A stretch of DNA of 64,000 nucleotides from Mesorhizobium sp. ES1-4 (GCF_020164745.1 NZ_JAIUGV010000001.1:620001-684000), one strand, 5' to 3'. Shown: positions 41,298 to 51,875, counted from the stretch's first letter. Notes: a model not told the origin generated them from the letters alone. Program-made: numbers and translations.

Positions 41298-43847
41298 TCA
41301 GGTCGCGACAGCCTTGCCGCCGTTGACCGGCTTTTCCTCATCGGTCGAAGCCTGCGGCCGCAGCTTGAACAGGATGAGCAATGGCGCCGCGATGAAGATC
41401 GACGAATACGTGCCGAACACGACGCCGAACAGCATCGCCAATGTGAAGGAGCGGATCACTTCGCCGCCGAACAGCACCAGCGCCAGCAGTGCCAAGCTGG
41501 TCGTCACCGACGTCAGCGTCGTTCTCGACAACGTCTCGTTGATGGCGTTGTTCAACAGTTGCGGCAACGGCATTCGCTTGTATTTTCGCAAATCCTCGCG
41601 GACGCGGTCATAGACGACGATCGTGTCGTTCAGCGAATAACCGATGATGGTCAGGATCGCCGCGAGTGACGACTGGTTGAATTCGAGCCCGGTGATGACG
41701 AAGAAACCGAGGGTCATGACCACATCGTGCACCGTCGCGACGATGGCGCCGACCGCGAACTGCCACTCGAAGCGGAACCAGACATAGACCAGGATGCCGA
41801 TGAGCGCGACGATCATGGCAATCGTGCCTTGCTTGGCCAACTCGCCGGAAACCGTCGGACCCACCACTTCGACGCGGCGGAAATTATACTGATCCTGCAG
41901 CTCGCCGCGCACCTTGTCGATCACGGTCTGTTCGGCATTTTCACCGGCGTCTTGCGTGCCGACGCGGATCAGCACGTCGTTGGGCGCACCGAACTGCTGC
42001 ACCTGCACTTCGCCGATGTTCAGTTCCGTCAATCGGCTGCGGATATCGCCGAGATTGGCGTCGCCGCTCTTGGACTGCACCTCGATCAGCGAGCCGCCCT
42101 TGAAATCGATGCCGTAATTGATACCGACGCTCATGAACAACACGACGGACAGTATCGACAACGTGCTCGACAGCGCGAACGTCCACCGGCGGATGCCCAT
42201 GAACGGAATTTTCGTGCCCGGTGGAACGAAGGTCACCGGTGCTTTCGGCAATTCCTTCGGACGCGCGCGACGAAGCCAGATGGAGACCAGCAGGCGGGTG
42301 AAGGTGAAAGCGGTGAAGACCGTGGTCAGGATGCCGATGGCATAGGTAATGGCAAAGCCCTTCACCGGCCCGGTACCGAGATAGAACAGCACCACCGTCG
42401 CAATGAGCGACGTGACGTTGGAATCGACGATGGTCGCCAGCGCCTTCGAGAAGCCGGTATCGATTGCCTGGATCACCGAGCGGCCGGCGCGTCGCTCCTC
42501 GCGGATACGCTCGTAGATCAGCACGTTGGAATCGACCGCCATGCCGATGGTCAGCACGATACCGGCAATACCAGGCAAGGTCAGCGTCGCCCCGAGCAGC
42601 GACAGCAGCCCGACGATCATCGCCACGTGCACCGCCAGCGCGATGTTGGCGATGAAGCCGAGGAAGCCGTAGGAGACGAACATGAATGCCACGACGAGGA
42701 TCGAACCGATGATGCCGGCAACCTTGCCCGCATGAATCGAATCCTGGCCCAGGCCCGGCCCCACGGTGCGTTCCTCAATGACGGTCAGCGTCGCCGGCAG
42801 CGCGCCAGCGCGCAGCAGCACGGCCAGGTCGTTGGCGCTCTGGGCGGTGAAATTGCCCGAGATCTGGCCCGTGCCGCCGAGGATCGGCTCGCGGATCTGC
42901 GGCGCCGAGATCACCTGGTTGTCGAGGATGATGGCGAACAGCTTGCCGACATTCTGCGCTGTTGCCTGGCCGAAGCGTGCGGCGCCCTTCGAATCGAAGC
43001 GGAACGAAACCACCGGCTCGTTGTTCTGCGAATTGTATGTCGCCTGCGCGTCGACGAGGTTTTCACCCGACACGATGACACGGTTCTCGATCAGGTAGGG
43101 AACCGGCGGATCGTCCTGCGAATAGAGCACCGAATCGCCGGCCGGCGGACGTCCCTTGAGGGCGTCCTGCACCGGCATCGACTGGTCGACCATCTGGAAG
43201 GTCAGCTTCGCGGTCTGGCCGAGGATTTCCTTCAGCCGCTGCGGATCCTGCAGCCCAGGCACCTGGACGAGGATGCGGTCGTCACCTTGCCGCTGCACGA
43301 TAGGCTCTGTCGTGCCGAGTTCGTTGACGCGGCGCTGGACCACTTCGATCGACTGTTCCAGTGCGGTCGCTGTGCGGTATTTGATGCCGGCGTCGGTGAC
43401 GGTGAACTTGAGCAGGCCGGGCTCCGAATCGTCCAGTGACATTTCCTGGATGGAGCCGCCGGTGAAGAGGCCGGCGGCGACGGGATCCGTCAAGCTCTTC
43501 AAAGCCTTCTTTGCGGCATCGAGCTGGGCTGGATCGGTGATGCGGACCTGCAAGGTCCGGCCCGTGCCGGCAAGGCCGGTATATCCGATCTTGGCATCGC
43601 GCAGCATTGTTCGGATTTCATCGCGCGCCGTCTCCAGCCGATCCTTGATCAGATCGTTCTGGTTCATCTCCAGCAGGATGTGCGAACCGCCCTGCAGGTC
43701 GAGGCCGAGCGTCATCTGCCGCTTCGGCACCCAACTCGGGAGCTGGGCAAGCGTGCTGGCGGGGAACAGGTTTGGCGCGGCGAGGATCACTGTGGCGGCC
43801 ACTGCCAGCCAGATCAGGATCATCTTGAAGCGCGAGAAATAAAGCAT
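41298..43847 (-). CDS. secDF: Fused SecD-SecF protein translocase subunit
   Basis: The 849-residue RND-type membrane protein drives late steps of Sec export with the proton gradient. The SecD half has TLGLDLQGGSHILLE (about 46-60), the periplasmic P1 domain and GIAGIVLTIGMAVDSNVLIYERIREE; the SecF half starts about residue 555 with INYGIDFKGGSLIEV and ILTIIGYSLNDTIVVYDRVRE. About twelve membrane helices in total. The fusion in one chain is common in Rhizobiales. Downstream of yajC on the same strand. Confidence 0.97.
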   Translation of the reverse strand: MLYFSRFKMILIWLAVAATVILAAPNLFPASTLAQLPSWVPKRQMTLGLDLQGGSHILLEMNQNDLIKDRLETARDEIRTMLRDAKIGYTGLAGTGRTLQVRITDPAQLDAAKKALKSLTDPVAAGLFTGGSIQEMSLDDSEPGLLKFTVTDAGIKYRTATALEQSIEVVQRRVNELGTTEPIVQRQGDDRILVQVPGLQDPQRLKEILGQTAKLTFQMVDQSMPVQDALKGRPPAGDSVLYSQDDPPVPYLIENRVIVSGENLVDAQATYNSQNNEPVVSFRFDSKGAARFGQATAQNVGKLFAIILDNQVISAPQIREPILGGTGQISGNFTAQSANDLAVLLRAGALPATLTVIEERTVGPGLGQDSIHAGKVAGIIGSILVVAFMFVSYGFLGFIANIALAVHVAMIVGLLSLLGATLTLPGIAGIVLTIGMAVDSNVLIYERIREERRAGRSVIQAIDTGFSKALATIVDSNVTSLIATVVLFYLGTGPVKGFAITYAIGILTTVFTAFTFTRLLVSIWLRRARPKELPKAPVTFVPPGTKIPFMGIRRWTFALSSTLSILSVVLFMSVGINYGIDFKGGSLIEVQSKSGDANLGDIRSRLTELNIGEVQVQQFGAPNDVLIRVGTQDAGENAEQTVIDKVRGELQDQYNFRRVEVVGPTVSGELAKQGTIAMIVALIGILVYVWFRFEWQFAVGAIVATVHDVVMTLGFFVITGLEFNQSSLAAILTIIGYSLNDTIVVYDRVREDLRKYKRMPLPQLLNNAINETLSRTTLTSVTTSLALLALVLFGGEVIRSFTLAMLFGVVFGTYSSIFIAAPLLILFKLRPQASTDEEKPVNGGKAVAT

Positions 43848-43898
43848 ATGGCGTCGTCCGTCAGAGCGTGTCCGCGGATCGCTCCGCCTGGAATTTGG

Positions 43899-44240
43899 TT
43901 ATTTCTTGGCGTTCTGGTTCGCGACCGGTTCGCCCTTGACGCGCACGTCGGCGATCGTCGAGCGCAGCGCCGTCACCTTGGTGCCGCCGCCGAGGTCGAT
44001 CTCCAGCTCGTTGTCGTCGATCACCTTCGTCACCTTGCCGACGAAACCGCCGCCGGTGACGACCGTGTCGCCGCGACGAACCGCCGCCAGCATCTCGCCG
44101 CGCTTCTTCAGTTGCGTGCGCTGCGGGCGGATGATCAGAAAATACATGATCACGAAAATCAGGACAAACGGCAAAATGCTGATGAACATATCGGGAGAGG
44201 CGCCGCCGATGCCTTGAGCGTATGCCGGTGTCACGAACAT
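43899..44240 (-). CDS. yajC: YajC, Sec translocase accessory subunit
   Basis: The 113-residue protein starts at ATG 44240 (MFVTPAYAQG), with one transmembrane helix (ILPFVLIFVIMYFLIIRPQ, about 19-37) and the conserved RPQRTQLKKRGEML after it, then a small beta domain (RGDTVVTGGGFVGKVTKV). It forms a complex with SecDF, encoded 51 bases downstream. Normal length. Confidence 0.94.
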   Translation of the reverse strand: MFVTPAYAQGIGGASPDMFISILPFVLIFVIMYFLIIRPQRTQLKKRGEMLAAVRRGDTVVTGGGFVGKVTKVIDDNELEIDLGGGTKVTALRSTIADVRVKGEPVANQNAKK

Positions 44241-44529
44241 CGAGGTACTCCTGAACTTTTGAAAAGCAGCCGCCAAACGGTTGAGCGAGATTTGGCGGCC
44301 CCGCGAAATTTGGCCGGAATATAGTCGGTAAAGTTGTCAATGCAACTGCGCGGCCGGGCAAATCGGCTGCTTTTCCGGCCTGTTTAGCCGTGTTAGAGCA
44401 GGATCACGAAAGCCGAGACCCGGTTTTCGCAAAAGATCACGTTCGAACAAATGGTTGCGACCGGTTTCGAAACCGCTGGAATCGAACCGCTCCGCCTGCC
44501 ACCGCAAGAACCAAGCAAAAAGACCTGAC

Positions 44530-45405
44530 ATGACCGATACCAGCATCGACGCCTTGAACCAGAAACTCGATCGGCTGATCGAGGCGGTCGGCCGCCTCGC
44601 TCCGCCGCCGGTGCCTGAAACCGACCTCGACATGGCCGATTGCTTCGTCTGGCAGGCCGATCCCGGCTATCTGGAGCCGGTGCGCAAGGTGAACCGCGTC
44701 GACATCGGCCTGATCCGCGGTGTCGACCGCGTCCGCGACATCCTCGTCGACAACACCGAGCGCTTCGCCGCCGGCTTTGCCGCCAACAACGTCCTGTTGT
44801 GGGGCGCGCGCGGCATGGGCAAATCGTCGCTGGTCAAGGCCGTGCATGCCGAGATCAACGCCAAGGCCAAATCCGGCCTGCCGCTGAAGCTGATCGAAAT
44901 CCATCGCGAGGACATCGACACGCTGCCGAAGCTGATGGGCTTGCTGAAGGCGGCTGCTTTCCGCGTCATCCTGTTTTGCGACGACCTGTCCTTCGATCAT
45001 GACGACACGTCCTACAAGTCGCTGAAGGCGGCGCTTGAAGGCGGCGTCGAGGGTCGCCCGGCCAACGTCATCTTCTACGCCACGTCGAACCGCCGCCACC
45101 TGCTGCCGCGCGACATGATCGACAATGAGCGCTCGACCGCCATCAACCCGTCCGAAGCGGTCGAGGAGAAGGTCTCGCTGTCCGACCGTTTCGGCCTGTG
45201 GCTCGGCTTCCACAAATGCTCGCAGGACGAATATCTCGACATGGTCAATGGTTATGCCACCCACCATGGCCTCGACATCGACCCCGAGCAGCTGCGGGCG
45301 GAAGCGCTGGAATGGGCGACGACACGCGGCAGCCGCTCGGGCCGCGTCGCCTGGCAGTTCACGCAGGACCTGGCCGGCCGGCTCGGCAAACCGCTGAAGG
45401 ACTAG
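44530..45405 (+). CDS. DUF815 AAA-type ATPase
   Basis: The 291-residue ATP-binding protein starts at ATG 44530. Walker A GARGMGKSS (about 92-100) and a Walker B-like VILFCDDLSFD (about 143-153) lie in a AAA core, with the sensor region VIFYATSNRRHLLP and DRFGLWLGFHKCSQDEYL, characteristic of DUF815 (PF05673). Function unknown. Divergent from yajC; the 289-base gap has no ORF. Confidence 0.9.
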   Translation: MTDTSIDALNQKLDRLIEAVGRLAPPPVPETDLDMADCFVWQADPGYLEPVRKVNRVDIGLIRGVDRVRDILVDNTERFAAGFAANNVLLWGARGMGKSSLVKAVHAEINAKAKSGLPLKLIEIHREDIDTLPKLMGLLKAAAFRVILFCDDLSFDHDDTSYKSLKAALEGGVEGRPANVIFYATSNRRHLLPRDMIDNERSTAINPSEAVEEKVSLSDRFGLWLGFHKCSQDEYLDMVNGYATHHGLDIDPEQLRAEALEWATTRGSRSGRVAWQFTQDLAGRLGKPLKD

Positions 45406-45454
45406 GTCGAGACTTAGTCAGCTGATCCAGGCAAATGACCATGGAGACCGGAGT

Positions 45455-46351
45455 TCAGGCGATGGCCATGGCGGCCGACGGGTCGCTGTCGTCGGGCGGT
45501 AGAGGAACGGTGGCGTATCCGGCATAGCTGGCACTCAGGCGTGCCTGCCCTTTCGAATGTGAAAGGAGTGCATCCTCCAGCTTGAACATGTTGGCCAACG
45601 GCACTGTGGCGTTGATGACGGCGGCCAGGTCATGGGTTTCCCTACCGCGGATCTGGCCGCGACGGCTGTGCAGTTCTGCGATGACGCTGCCGACGTGGAT
45701 TTCTGGCGCCACCACTTCGATCTTCATGATCGGCTCAAGCAGCTGCACGCCAAGCTTGGGTGCCGCTTCACGGAAGCAGGCGCGGCCGGCGATTTCGAAG
45801 GCAAGCAACGAGGAGTATACGTCGTGGTAGGCGCCGTCGATCAGCGTCGCCTTGACGCCGATCATCGGAAATCCGGCGAACGGGCCGGACGTCATGACGC
45901 TGTTGATACCCTTTTCGACACCTGAGATGTATTCGTTCGGCACGGCACCGCCGACGATCTTGGTCTCGAACTGGAGCTCGCTGCTGTCCGGATTCGGTTC
46001 GAAGAGGATCTTGACGCGAGCGAACTGCCAGGTACCGCCGGTATGCTTATCGTGCGTGTAGTCCTGCTCGTGCTTGCGCGTGATCGTCTCGCGATGGGCC
46101 ACCTGCGGTGCGCCGACATTGACCTCGACCTTGAACTGGCGACGCATGCGGTCGACGATGGTGTCGAGGTCAAGTTCGCTCATGCCCGAAATAATCGTCT
46201 GGCCGGATTCTTCGTCGGTCTTGACGCGGAAGGAAGGGTCCTCGTCGACCAGTTCAGACAAAGCGACAAGCAACTTCTCCCGATTGGCCTTCGACTTAGC
46301 CTCGATCGCGACTTGCAGCAAAGGCCATGGCGCGGCAGGGTTTTCCATCAT
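45455..46351 (-). CDS. Stand-alone C-terminal half of elongation factor G
   Basis: The 298-residue protein matches domains III to V of EF-G only: [37 protein letters not shown], the domain IV segment [14 protein letters not shown] and GAYHDVYSS, and domain [15 protein letters not shown]. The GTPase and OB domains are absent, and conserved bases have drifted (GMGELHLD to [17 protein letters not shown] to GGTWQFARV). The frame is open with no stop codons, so it may be kept for a purpose. Real EF-G is about 690-700 residues. Fragment of an old duplication is the other option. Confidence 0.8.
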   Translation of the reverse strand: MMENPAAPWPLLQVAIEAKSKANREKLLVALSELVDEDPSFRVKTDEESGQTIISGMSELDLDTIVDRMRRQFKVEVNVGAPQVAHRETITRKHEQDYTHDKHTGGTWQFARVKILFEPNPDSSELQFETKIVGGAVPNEYISGVEKGINSVMTSGPFAGFPMIGVKATLIDGAYHDVYSSLLAFEIAGRACFREAAPKLGVQLLEPIMKIEVVAPEIHVGSVIAELHSRRGQIRGRETHDLAAVINATVPLANMFKLEDALLSHSKGQARLSASYAGYATVPLPPDDSDPSAAMAIA

Positions 46352-46403
46352 GTCGATAGGATCGCAGGTTGGCTAGTTGTCTGCAACGGATCGAACTCGA
46401 CTG

Positions 46404-46431
46404 AAAAAGCCCGCTCCTTGCGGAACGGGCT
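46404..46431 (-). terminator. Terminator of the tat-to-M23 peptidase gene run
   Basis: On the minus strand AGCCCGTTCC-GCAA-GGAGCGGGCT forms a 10-bp stem with one mismatch and is followed by TTTTTCAG. It lies 54 bases after the peptidase stop. Confidence 0.8.
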
Positions 46432-46484
46432 GAGCCGGCGGGCCGGACTGGAGGTCAGGCGGACCGCATATCGCTTCTTTTCTT

Positions 46485-48011
46485 CTATTCGAGATAGGCT
46501 GACGGATCGACCGGAGCCGAATTCTTGCGCACTTCGAAGTGCAGCTTCGGCGAGTCCGTCGTGCCGCTCATGCCCGACAGCGCGATTTCCTGGCCGCGCT
46601 TGACCTTCTGGCCACGCTGGACCTCGATCGAGCTGGCGTGACCATAGACGGTGACCAGACCATTCTCGTGGCGCACCAGCACGGTGTTGCCGAATTCCTT
46701 CAGGCCGTCGCCGGCATAGATGACCACGCCGTTCTCGGCCGCCTTGACCGGCGTGCCAGTTGGCACGGCGATGTCGACGCCGTCCTTGCCGGATCCGAAA
46801 CCGGAAATCACCCGGCCACGGACGGGCCAGCGCATCTTGCCGATCCCGGTGGCACCCGGCGCCACCGCGTCGTCATCCTCTGCCTGCTGGATGACTTTCG
46901 CGTCCTTCTTCGGCGGCGTATAGGAGGCCAGCGTTTCCGAAGGCGTGGCCTTTGCCGCCGGCTGCGTCGTGGCGGTGGTGACCGGATCGACCTTCGCCGG
47001 CTTGGCGCTGGCGACCGTACCCGTTCCGCCGGCCGGCACCTTCAAGGTCTGGCCGATTTTCAGCATGCCATCCTTCATGCCATTGGCCTGCTTCAGAGCA
47101 ACGACGCCGACACCGGTCTTCCTGGCGATGGAGGACATCGTGTCGCCCGACTGCACCGTATAGGTGCCGGCGGCGCCGGTCACCCGGGCCACCTGCGCCG
47201 GCTTGGGTTCCTTGGGTTGGTTCGCCGCGGCCGACGCATCGACCTGGGCGGCGGACTTGCCCTCCTTCAGCTTCGGCTGCTGCGGCAGCACGGCCACCTT
47301 GTCCGGCACGCTGGCCGGCAGATCGTGCTTGCCGTCCTTGACCGGCTTTGCGTCGGCAATCCTCGGCTCGGCCTTGCTTGAGTAGCCATAGGCCGGAATG
47401 ACGATCTTCTGGCCGCTCTTCAGCCCCTTGGTCGGGCTCAGGCCATTCACCTTCATGATGACATCGGCGGGCACCTTGTAATGCGCCGCCAGGCCGGAAA
47501 TGGTTTCGCCGTCCCTGACGACGATTTCGGTCGCGTGTGGCCTGCCTGCCTGGGCCATCTTCGGCTCGTCGGGCTGGGCATTCTTGAAGGGCTTCGCGGC
47601 CGGCGTGACAGTGCCGGTCGTCGTGCTGTCGACGTGAGGAGCGGGCCGAACGAGGGCCGGCGCCGATGCAACCCGCACCGGATTGGCGGCAGGCGCGAGC
47701 GCCGGCGCGGCCTGGGCTGAAGCCGGCGGCGGCAACGGCCGGCTCGAAACCGGCTCAAGGCTGGAACGGGTCACCGACTGCGTGTGGCTGCCGTCGAGCG
47801 GAGCGGCGGACACATCGCCGGGATAAGGCTGCACCGCATCCTGCTTGTTGATGATGGCGCGCTGATTGTTGGTCGAGGAGGTGAAGACGTCGTCGACACT
47901 GTTGAACCGCGAAGCCTGGGAACTGCACCCTGCCGCCGCGCCCGCAATCATCAAGACGGCGCACCCTCGCGCCAGATTGCGACTATTTGCTTTCAAAACA
48001 CTGAGTTGCAT
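46485..48011 (-). CDS. LysM/M23 lipoprotein, NlpD/EnvC-like murein hydrolase factor
   Basis: The 508-residue protein has a lipobox (MIAGAAAGC, cysteine about residue 29), a Pro/Ala-rich linker, two LysM domains (VVRDGETISGLAAHYKVP about 163-205 and YTVQSGDTMSSIARKTGV about 285-330) and a C-terminal M23/LytM domain (VDIAVPTGTPVKAAENGVVIYAG, VYGHASSIEV, LHFEVRKN). The first zinc histidine of active M23 enzymes (HxG-x-D) appears as KDGVDIA, lacking it, so it is probably an amidase activator. Start 48011 (MQLSVLK) preferred over a GTG at 48026. Last gene of the tat-serS-surE-pcm run. Confidence 0.9.
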   Translation of the reverse strand: MQLSVLKANSRNLARGCAVLMIAGAAAGCSSQASRFNSVDDVFTSSTNNQRAIINKQDAVQPYPGDVSAAPLDGSHTQSVTRSSLEPVSSRPLPPPASAQAAPALAPAANPVRVASAPALVRPAPHVDSTTTGTVTPAAKPFKNAQPDEPKMAQAGRPHATEIVVRDGETISGLAAHYKVPADVIMKVNGLSPTKGLKSGQKIVIPAYGYSSKAEPRIADAKPVKDGKHDLPASVPDKVAVLPQQPKLKEGKSAAQVDASAAANQPKEPKPAQVARVTGAAGTYTVQSGDTMSSIARKTGVGVVALKQANGMKDGMLKIGQTLKVPAGGTGTVASAKPAKVDPVTTATTQPAAKATPSETLASYTPPKKDAKVIQQAEDDDAVAPGATGIGKMRWPVRGRVISGFGSGKDGVDIAVPTGTPVKAAENGVVIYAGDGLKEFGNTVLVRHENGLVTVYGHASSIEVQRGQKVKRGQEIALSGMSGTTDSPKLHFEVRKNSAPVDPSAYLE

Positions 48012-48176
48012 CGCACTGACCCGCACAAACTCTGCACCAACTGGACGGGATTAAAGCGCGTTAATGTTACTGGGCAGTTAACCCATTAGAATCCGACAAA
48101 AATTTTCTTAAAACATTTGGGAACGGTCAGCGCCACGGATACCAAGACCCGGAAGCGACCGGCAGCCGGCCCGAAG

Positions 48177-48836
48177 CTAGATGACTGCTGCCAAACTGCG
48201 CAGGATCGGTTGCAGCCGGACCATGCCGATATCCTCGCGTTCGAAACGGCTGCCGACTTTGGTGAGCTTGGCCAGCACCTGCTCGCCCTCCTCCGGCCCT
48301 ATCGGTGCGATGACGATACCGCCGCTCGACAACTGGTCGAGCAGGAAACGCGGCAGGCTGTCGAATGCCGCCCAGGCCACGATGCGGTCGAACGGGCCTT
48401 CATTGGGCAATCCGTTGGAAGCATCGGCCTGCCGCACGATGGCATTGCCGATACCGAGCGCCTCGAAACGCTGCCGGGCTTGCTCGACCAGCGTCTTGTA
48501 ACGATCGACGGTCACGACCCGCGACGCCAGCCGCGACATGACCGCCGATGTGTAGCCGGAGCCGGTGCCGATCTCGAGCACGCGGTTTCCCGCTTCGATG
48601 GCGAGTGCGGCGATCACCGCCGCCTGCATGTCAGCCCCTTCGATCGCTTCGCCGCATTCGATCGGCAGCATGCGGTCGGACCAGGCGATCTGGTGGAACT
48701 GCGCCGCCAGGAAGCCGCGCCGCGGCGTCGCCTCGAACGCCGCGATCAGCGCCTTCGGCACGGTCCCCCTGCCGCGCAGGCGCAGCAGGAAAGCGGCAAA
48801 TCCTTCGCGGTCATCGATTGGAACGCCTTGGCTCAT
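48177..48836 (-). CDS. pcm: Protein-L-isoaspartate O-methyltransferase
   Basis: The 219-residue SAM-dependent enzyme repairs isoaspartyl sites. Segments: [15 protein letters not shown] (about 25-39), [22 protein letters not shown], and the SAM motif [15 protein letters not shown] (about 86-100). Overlaps surE by 4 bases (ATGA), the conserved surE-pcm pair linked with stress survival. Confidence 0.93.
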   Translation of the reverse strand: MSQGVPIDDREGFAAFLLRLRGRGTVPKALIAAFEATPRRGFLAAQFHQIAWSDRMLPIECGEAIEGADMQAAVIAALAIEAGNRVLEIGTGSGYTSAVMSRLASRVVTVDRYKTLVEQARQRFEALGIGNAIVRQADASNGLPNEGPFDRIVAWAAFDSLPRFLLDQLSSGGIVIAPIGPEEGEQVLAKLTKVGSRFEREDIGMVRLQPILRSLAAVI

Positions 48837-49591
48837 GCAAGCGCCTTGCTCAGCTGGTCACGGATCTCATGCGCGGTAAGGTCAAGCTGCAACGGCGTCA
48901 CCGACACCAGCCTGTTGCGCAGGGCAAAGAGGTCGGTTCCCTGCTTGCCCTCGACCGGCTCGCGGCCGAAGCGCAGCCAGTAATAAGGCAGGCCGCGCCC
49001 GTCGCGACGCTCGTCGACCCACAGGCTGTGCACCAGCTTGCCCTGCGTGGTGACCACCGTGCCGGCCACTTCCTCGGGAAGGCAGTTCGGAAAATTGACG
49101 TTGAGCAGCACACCGTCGGGCAGCGGCGCCGCGACCAGCTTCTTCAGCAGCGCCGGCGCCAGCGCCTCGGTGGTCTCGTAGGCGACGACACGGTCCTCGC
49201 CGACATAGCTGTAGCCCTGGCTGAGCGCGATCGACCTGATACCGAGCAAAGCGCCTTCCATGGCGCCTGCGACGGTGCCCGAATAGGTCACGTCATCGGC
49301 GATGTTGGCGCCCGAATTGATGCCGGACAGGATAAGGTCCGGCGCGCCGGGCAGGATCTTCTTGACGCCCATGATGACGCAGTCGGTCGGCGTGCCACGC
49401 ACGGCGAAATGCTTCTCGCCTATCTTGCGCAGCCGCAGTGGTTCCGAGATCGACAGCGAATGCGCGTAGCCGGACTGGTCCTGCTCCGGCGCCACCACCC
49501 AGACATCGTCGGAAAGTGTGCGGGCGACGCGCTCCAGCGAAGCCAAGCCCTCGGCATGAATGCCGTCGTCATTGGTCAGGAGGGTGCGCAT
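48833..49591 (-). CDS. surE: SurE 5'/3'-nucleotidase
   Basis: The 252-residue metal-dependent phosphatase acts on nucleoside monophosphates. [11 protein letters not shown] (residues 6-16) gives the metal-binding Asp pair, and [20 protein letters not shown] holds the catalytic region. C-terminal [14 protein letters not shown] is conserved. One-base overlap with serS and 4-base overlap with pcm show an operon. Confidence 0.96.
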   Translation of the reverse strand: MRTLLTNDDGIHAEGLASLERVARTLSDDVWVVAPEQDQSGYAHSLSISEPLRLRKIGEKHFAVRGTPTDCVIMGVKKILPGAPDLILSGINSGANIADDVTYSGTVAGAMEGALLGIRSIALSQGYSYVGEDRVVAYETTEALAPALLKKLVAAPLPDGVLLNVNFPNCLPEEVAGTVVTTQGKLVHSLWVDERRDGRGLPYYWLRFGREPVEGKQGTDLFALRNRLVSVTPLQLDLTAHEIRDQLSKALA

Positions 49592-50895
49592 TATTTCGAT
49601 TCGATCTTTTCCAGGCCGCCCATGTAAGGCCGCAGCACTTCAGGAATGGTTACGCTGCCATCTTCATTCTGGTAGTTTTCGATGACAGCAATAAGCGCGC
49701 GGCCGACAGCAGTGCCCGAACCGTTGAGCGTATGGACGAAACGGTTGCCCTTGCCGTCCTTGTCCCTGTAGCGGGCATCCATGCGGCGCGCCTGGAAATC
49801 GCCGCAGACCGAGCAGGACGAGATTTCGCGATAGGCGTTCTGGCCGGGCAGCCAGACCTCGATGTCGTAGGTCTTGCGCGCGCCAAACCCCATGTCGCCA
49901 GTGCACAGCACCATGGTGCGGAACGGCAGACCGAGCCGCTTCAAGACTTCCTCGGCGCATTGCGTCATCCGCTCATGCTCGGCGAGCGACGACTCCTGGT
50001 CGGTGATCGACACCAGTTCGACCTTGTAGAATTGGTGCTGGCGCAGCATGCCACGCGTGTCGCGCCCGGCCGAGCCCGCCTCCGAGCGGAAGCACGGCGT
50101 CAGCGCGGTGTAGCGCAGCGGCAGCTTTTCATGCGCGGTGATTTCCTCGCGTACGAGGTTGGTGAGCGGCACTTCGGCGGTAGGGATCAGGCCAAGCCTG
50201 CCCTCCCCGTGCGACGTGAAGAACAAATCCTCCTCGAATTTCGGCAACTGGTTGGTGCCGAACAGAACGTCGTCCTTCACCATCAGCGGCGGGATGACTT
50301 CTTCATAGCCGTGTTCGGTCGTGTGCAGGTCGAGCATGAACTGGCCGAGCGCGCGCTCCATCCGCGCCAGGCCGCCCTTGAGCACGGTGAAGCGCGAGCC
50401 CGACAGCTTTGCCGCGCGCTCGAAATCCATCATGCCGAGCGTTTCGCCGATCTCGAAATGCTCCTTCACCCAGTTCGGCCGCGTCGGTATCTCGCCGACG
50501 ACGTGCTTGACCACATTGTCGTGCTCGTCCTTGCCGACCGGCACGTCGTCGAGCGGCACATTGGGCAGCACCGCCAGCGCGTCGTTCAGCGCCTTGTCGA
50601 GTTCACGCTCGCGTGCCTCGCCGTTCTGGATGAAGGTCTTGATCTCGCCGACCTCCGCTTTCAGTCTTTCGGCGAGCGCCGCGTCACCCGAGCGCATGGC
50701 GTTGCCGATCTCCTTGGAGGCGGCATTGCGGCGTTCCTGCTTGGTCTGCAGCTCGGTGACGTGCTCGCGCCGCGCCTCGTCCGTGGCGATCAGCCCGTCT
50801 ACCGCGGACTGCGCCTCAGCCGACGGCCACGAGCGCTTGGTGAGCGCCTCGACAAGGGCCTTCGGGTTGTCGCGAATCCATTTGATGTCAAGCAT
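49591..50895 (-). CDS. serS: Seryl-tRNA synthetase
   Basis: The 434-residue class II synthetase has an N-terminal coiled-coil tRNA-binding arm (about 30-105; [19 protein letters not shown]), motif 2 [21 protein letters not shown] (about 270-290) and motif 3 [16 protein letters not shown] (about 390-405), plus the TAEVPLTN serine-binding loop. Start [11 protein letters not shown] is typical. Lies between tatC and surE. Confidence 0.97.
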   Translation of the reverse strand: MLDIKWIRDNPKALVEALTKRSWPSAEAQSAVDGLIATDEARREHVTELQTKQERRNAASKEIGNAMRSGDAALAERLKAEVGEIKTFIQNGEARERELDKALNDALAVLPNVPLDDVPVGKDEHDNVVKHVVGEIPTRPNWVKEHFEIGETLGMMDFERAAKLSGSRFTVLKGGLARMERALGQFMLDLHTTEHGYEEVIPPLMVKDDVLFGTNQLPKFEEDLFFTSHGEGRLGLIPTAEVPLTNLVREEITAHEKLPLRYTALTPCFRSEAGSAGRDTRGMLRQHQFYKVELVSITDQESSLAEHERMTQCAEEVLKRLGLPFRTMVLCTGDMGFGARKTYDIEVWLPGQNAYREISSCSVCGDFQARRMDARYRDKDGKGNRFVHTLNGSGTAVGRALIAVIENYQNEDGSVTIPEVLRPYMGGLEKIESK

Positions 50896-50999
50896 GGTTT
50901 GAACGCTCCTGAGCTAAGCTCCGAGGGCGTAAACCGCATCCTTGATCGATGCAAGATGAGGCCGGGCGGCGGTTGTGGTTTTCCGCCGCCGCTGGCGTC

Positions 51000-51875
51000 T
51001 TACGAGGCAGCAGACGCCGGAGGCTCGTCCGGGGCCTTGTCCGCGACGGTTTCCTCGGCGTCCTGCTTCTCGCGCGCCCGGCGCTCGCGCTCCTGGCTGC
51101 GTTCGATGAGGCGGGACGACCAGATGGCGATCTCGTAGAGCAGGATGGTCGGGATGGCCAGGCCGATCTGGCTCATCGGATCGGGTGGCGTCAGCACGGC
51201 GGCAACGACGAAGGCGATGACGATCGCCCATTTGCGCTTTTCGGCCAAGGCCTTGGACGAGAGCATGCCGACGCGTGTCATCAGGCTCGTCACCACCGGC
51301 AACTGGAACACCAGGCCGAAGGAGAAGATCAGCGTCATGATCAGGCTGAGATATTCCGACACTTTCGGCAGCAGCGAAATCTGCACCTGCTCGTCCGTGC
51401 CCGTCTGCTGCATGGCAAGGAAGAACCACATCACCATCGGCGTGAAGAAGAAATAGACCAGCGAAGCGCCCATAAGGAACAGGACGGGCGATGCGATCAG
51501 GAACGGCAGGAAGGCGTTTCGCTCGTTCTTGTAGAGGCCGGGTGCGATGAATTTGTAGATCTGCGTGGCGATCAGCGGAAACGCGATGACCATGCCGCCA
51601 AACATCGCCAGCTTGACCTGGGTGAAGAAGAATTCCTGCGGCGCGGTGTAGATCAGTTCGACCTTGTGTGGGTCGAGTCCCGCCCATTTCGTCGCCCATT
51701 TGAACGGGATGACCAGAAGGTTGAACAGCCTCTTGGCAAAGAAGAAGCAGACCAGGAAGGCTACGAAGAAGCCACCGAGCGACCAGATCAGCCGCCTGCG
51801 CAGCTCGATCAGGTGCTCCATCAGAGGCGCCGACGATTTTTCGATCTCGTCCTTTTCCTTGTCCGAAACGCTCAC
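51000..51875 (-). CDS. tatC: TatC, twin-arginine translocase core subunit
   Basis: The 291-residue six-helix membrane protein has the conserved start APLMEHLIELRRRLIWSL (about 16-33), FVAFLVCFFF, APQEFFFTQVK and the later FSFGLVFQLPVV region with the conserved Glu/Gln-Pro kink, then VAAVLTPPDPMSQIG. A charged C-terminal tail follows. It binds the RR motif of folded precursors, such as the exported hydrolase in the island. Overlaps tatB by 4 bases. Confidence 0.97.
   Translation of the reverse strand: MSVSDKEKDEIEKSSAPLMEHLIELRRRLIWSLGGFFVAFLVCFFFAKRLFNLLVIPFKWATKWAGLDPHKVELIYTAPQEFFFTQVKLAMFGGMVIAFPLIATQIYKFIAPGLYKNERNAFLPFLIASPVLFLMGASLVYFFFTPMVMWFFLAMQQTGTDEQVQISLLPKVSEYLSLIMTLIFSFGLVFQLPVVTSLMTRVGMLSSKALAEKRKWAIVIAFVVAAVLTPPDPMSQIGLAIPTILLYEIAIWSSRLIERSQERERRAREKQDAEETVADKAPDEPPASAAS

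Noticed and set aside
41727..43439. Long plus-strand open frame (570 codons) opposite secDF
   Set aside because: It is the antisense shadow of a GC-rich gene; composition is Arg/His/Asp-rich without domains, and secDF is unmistakable.
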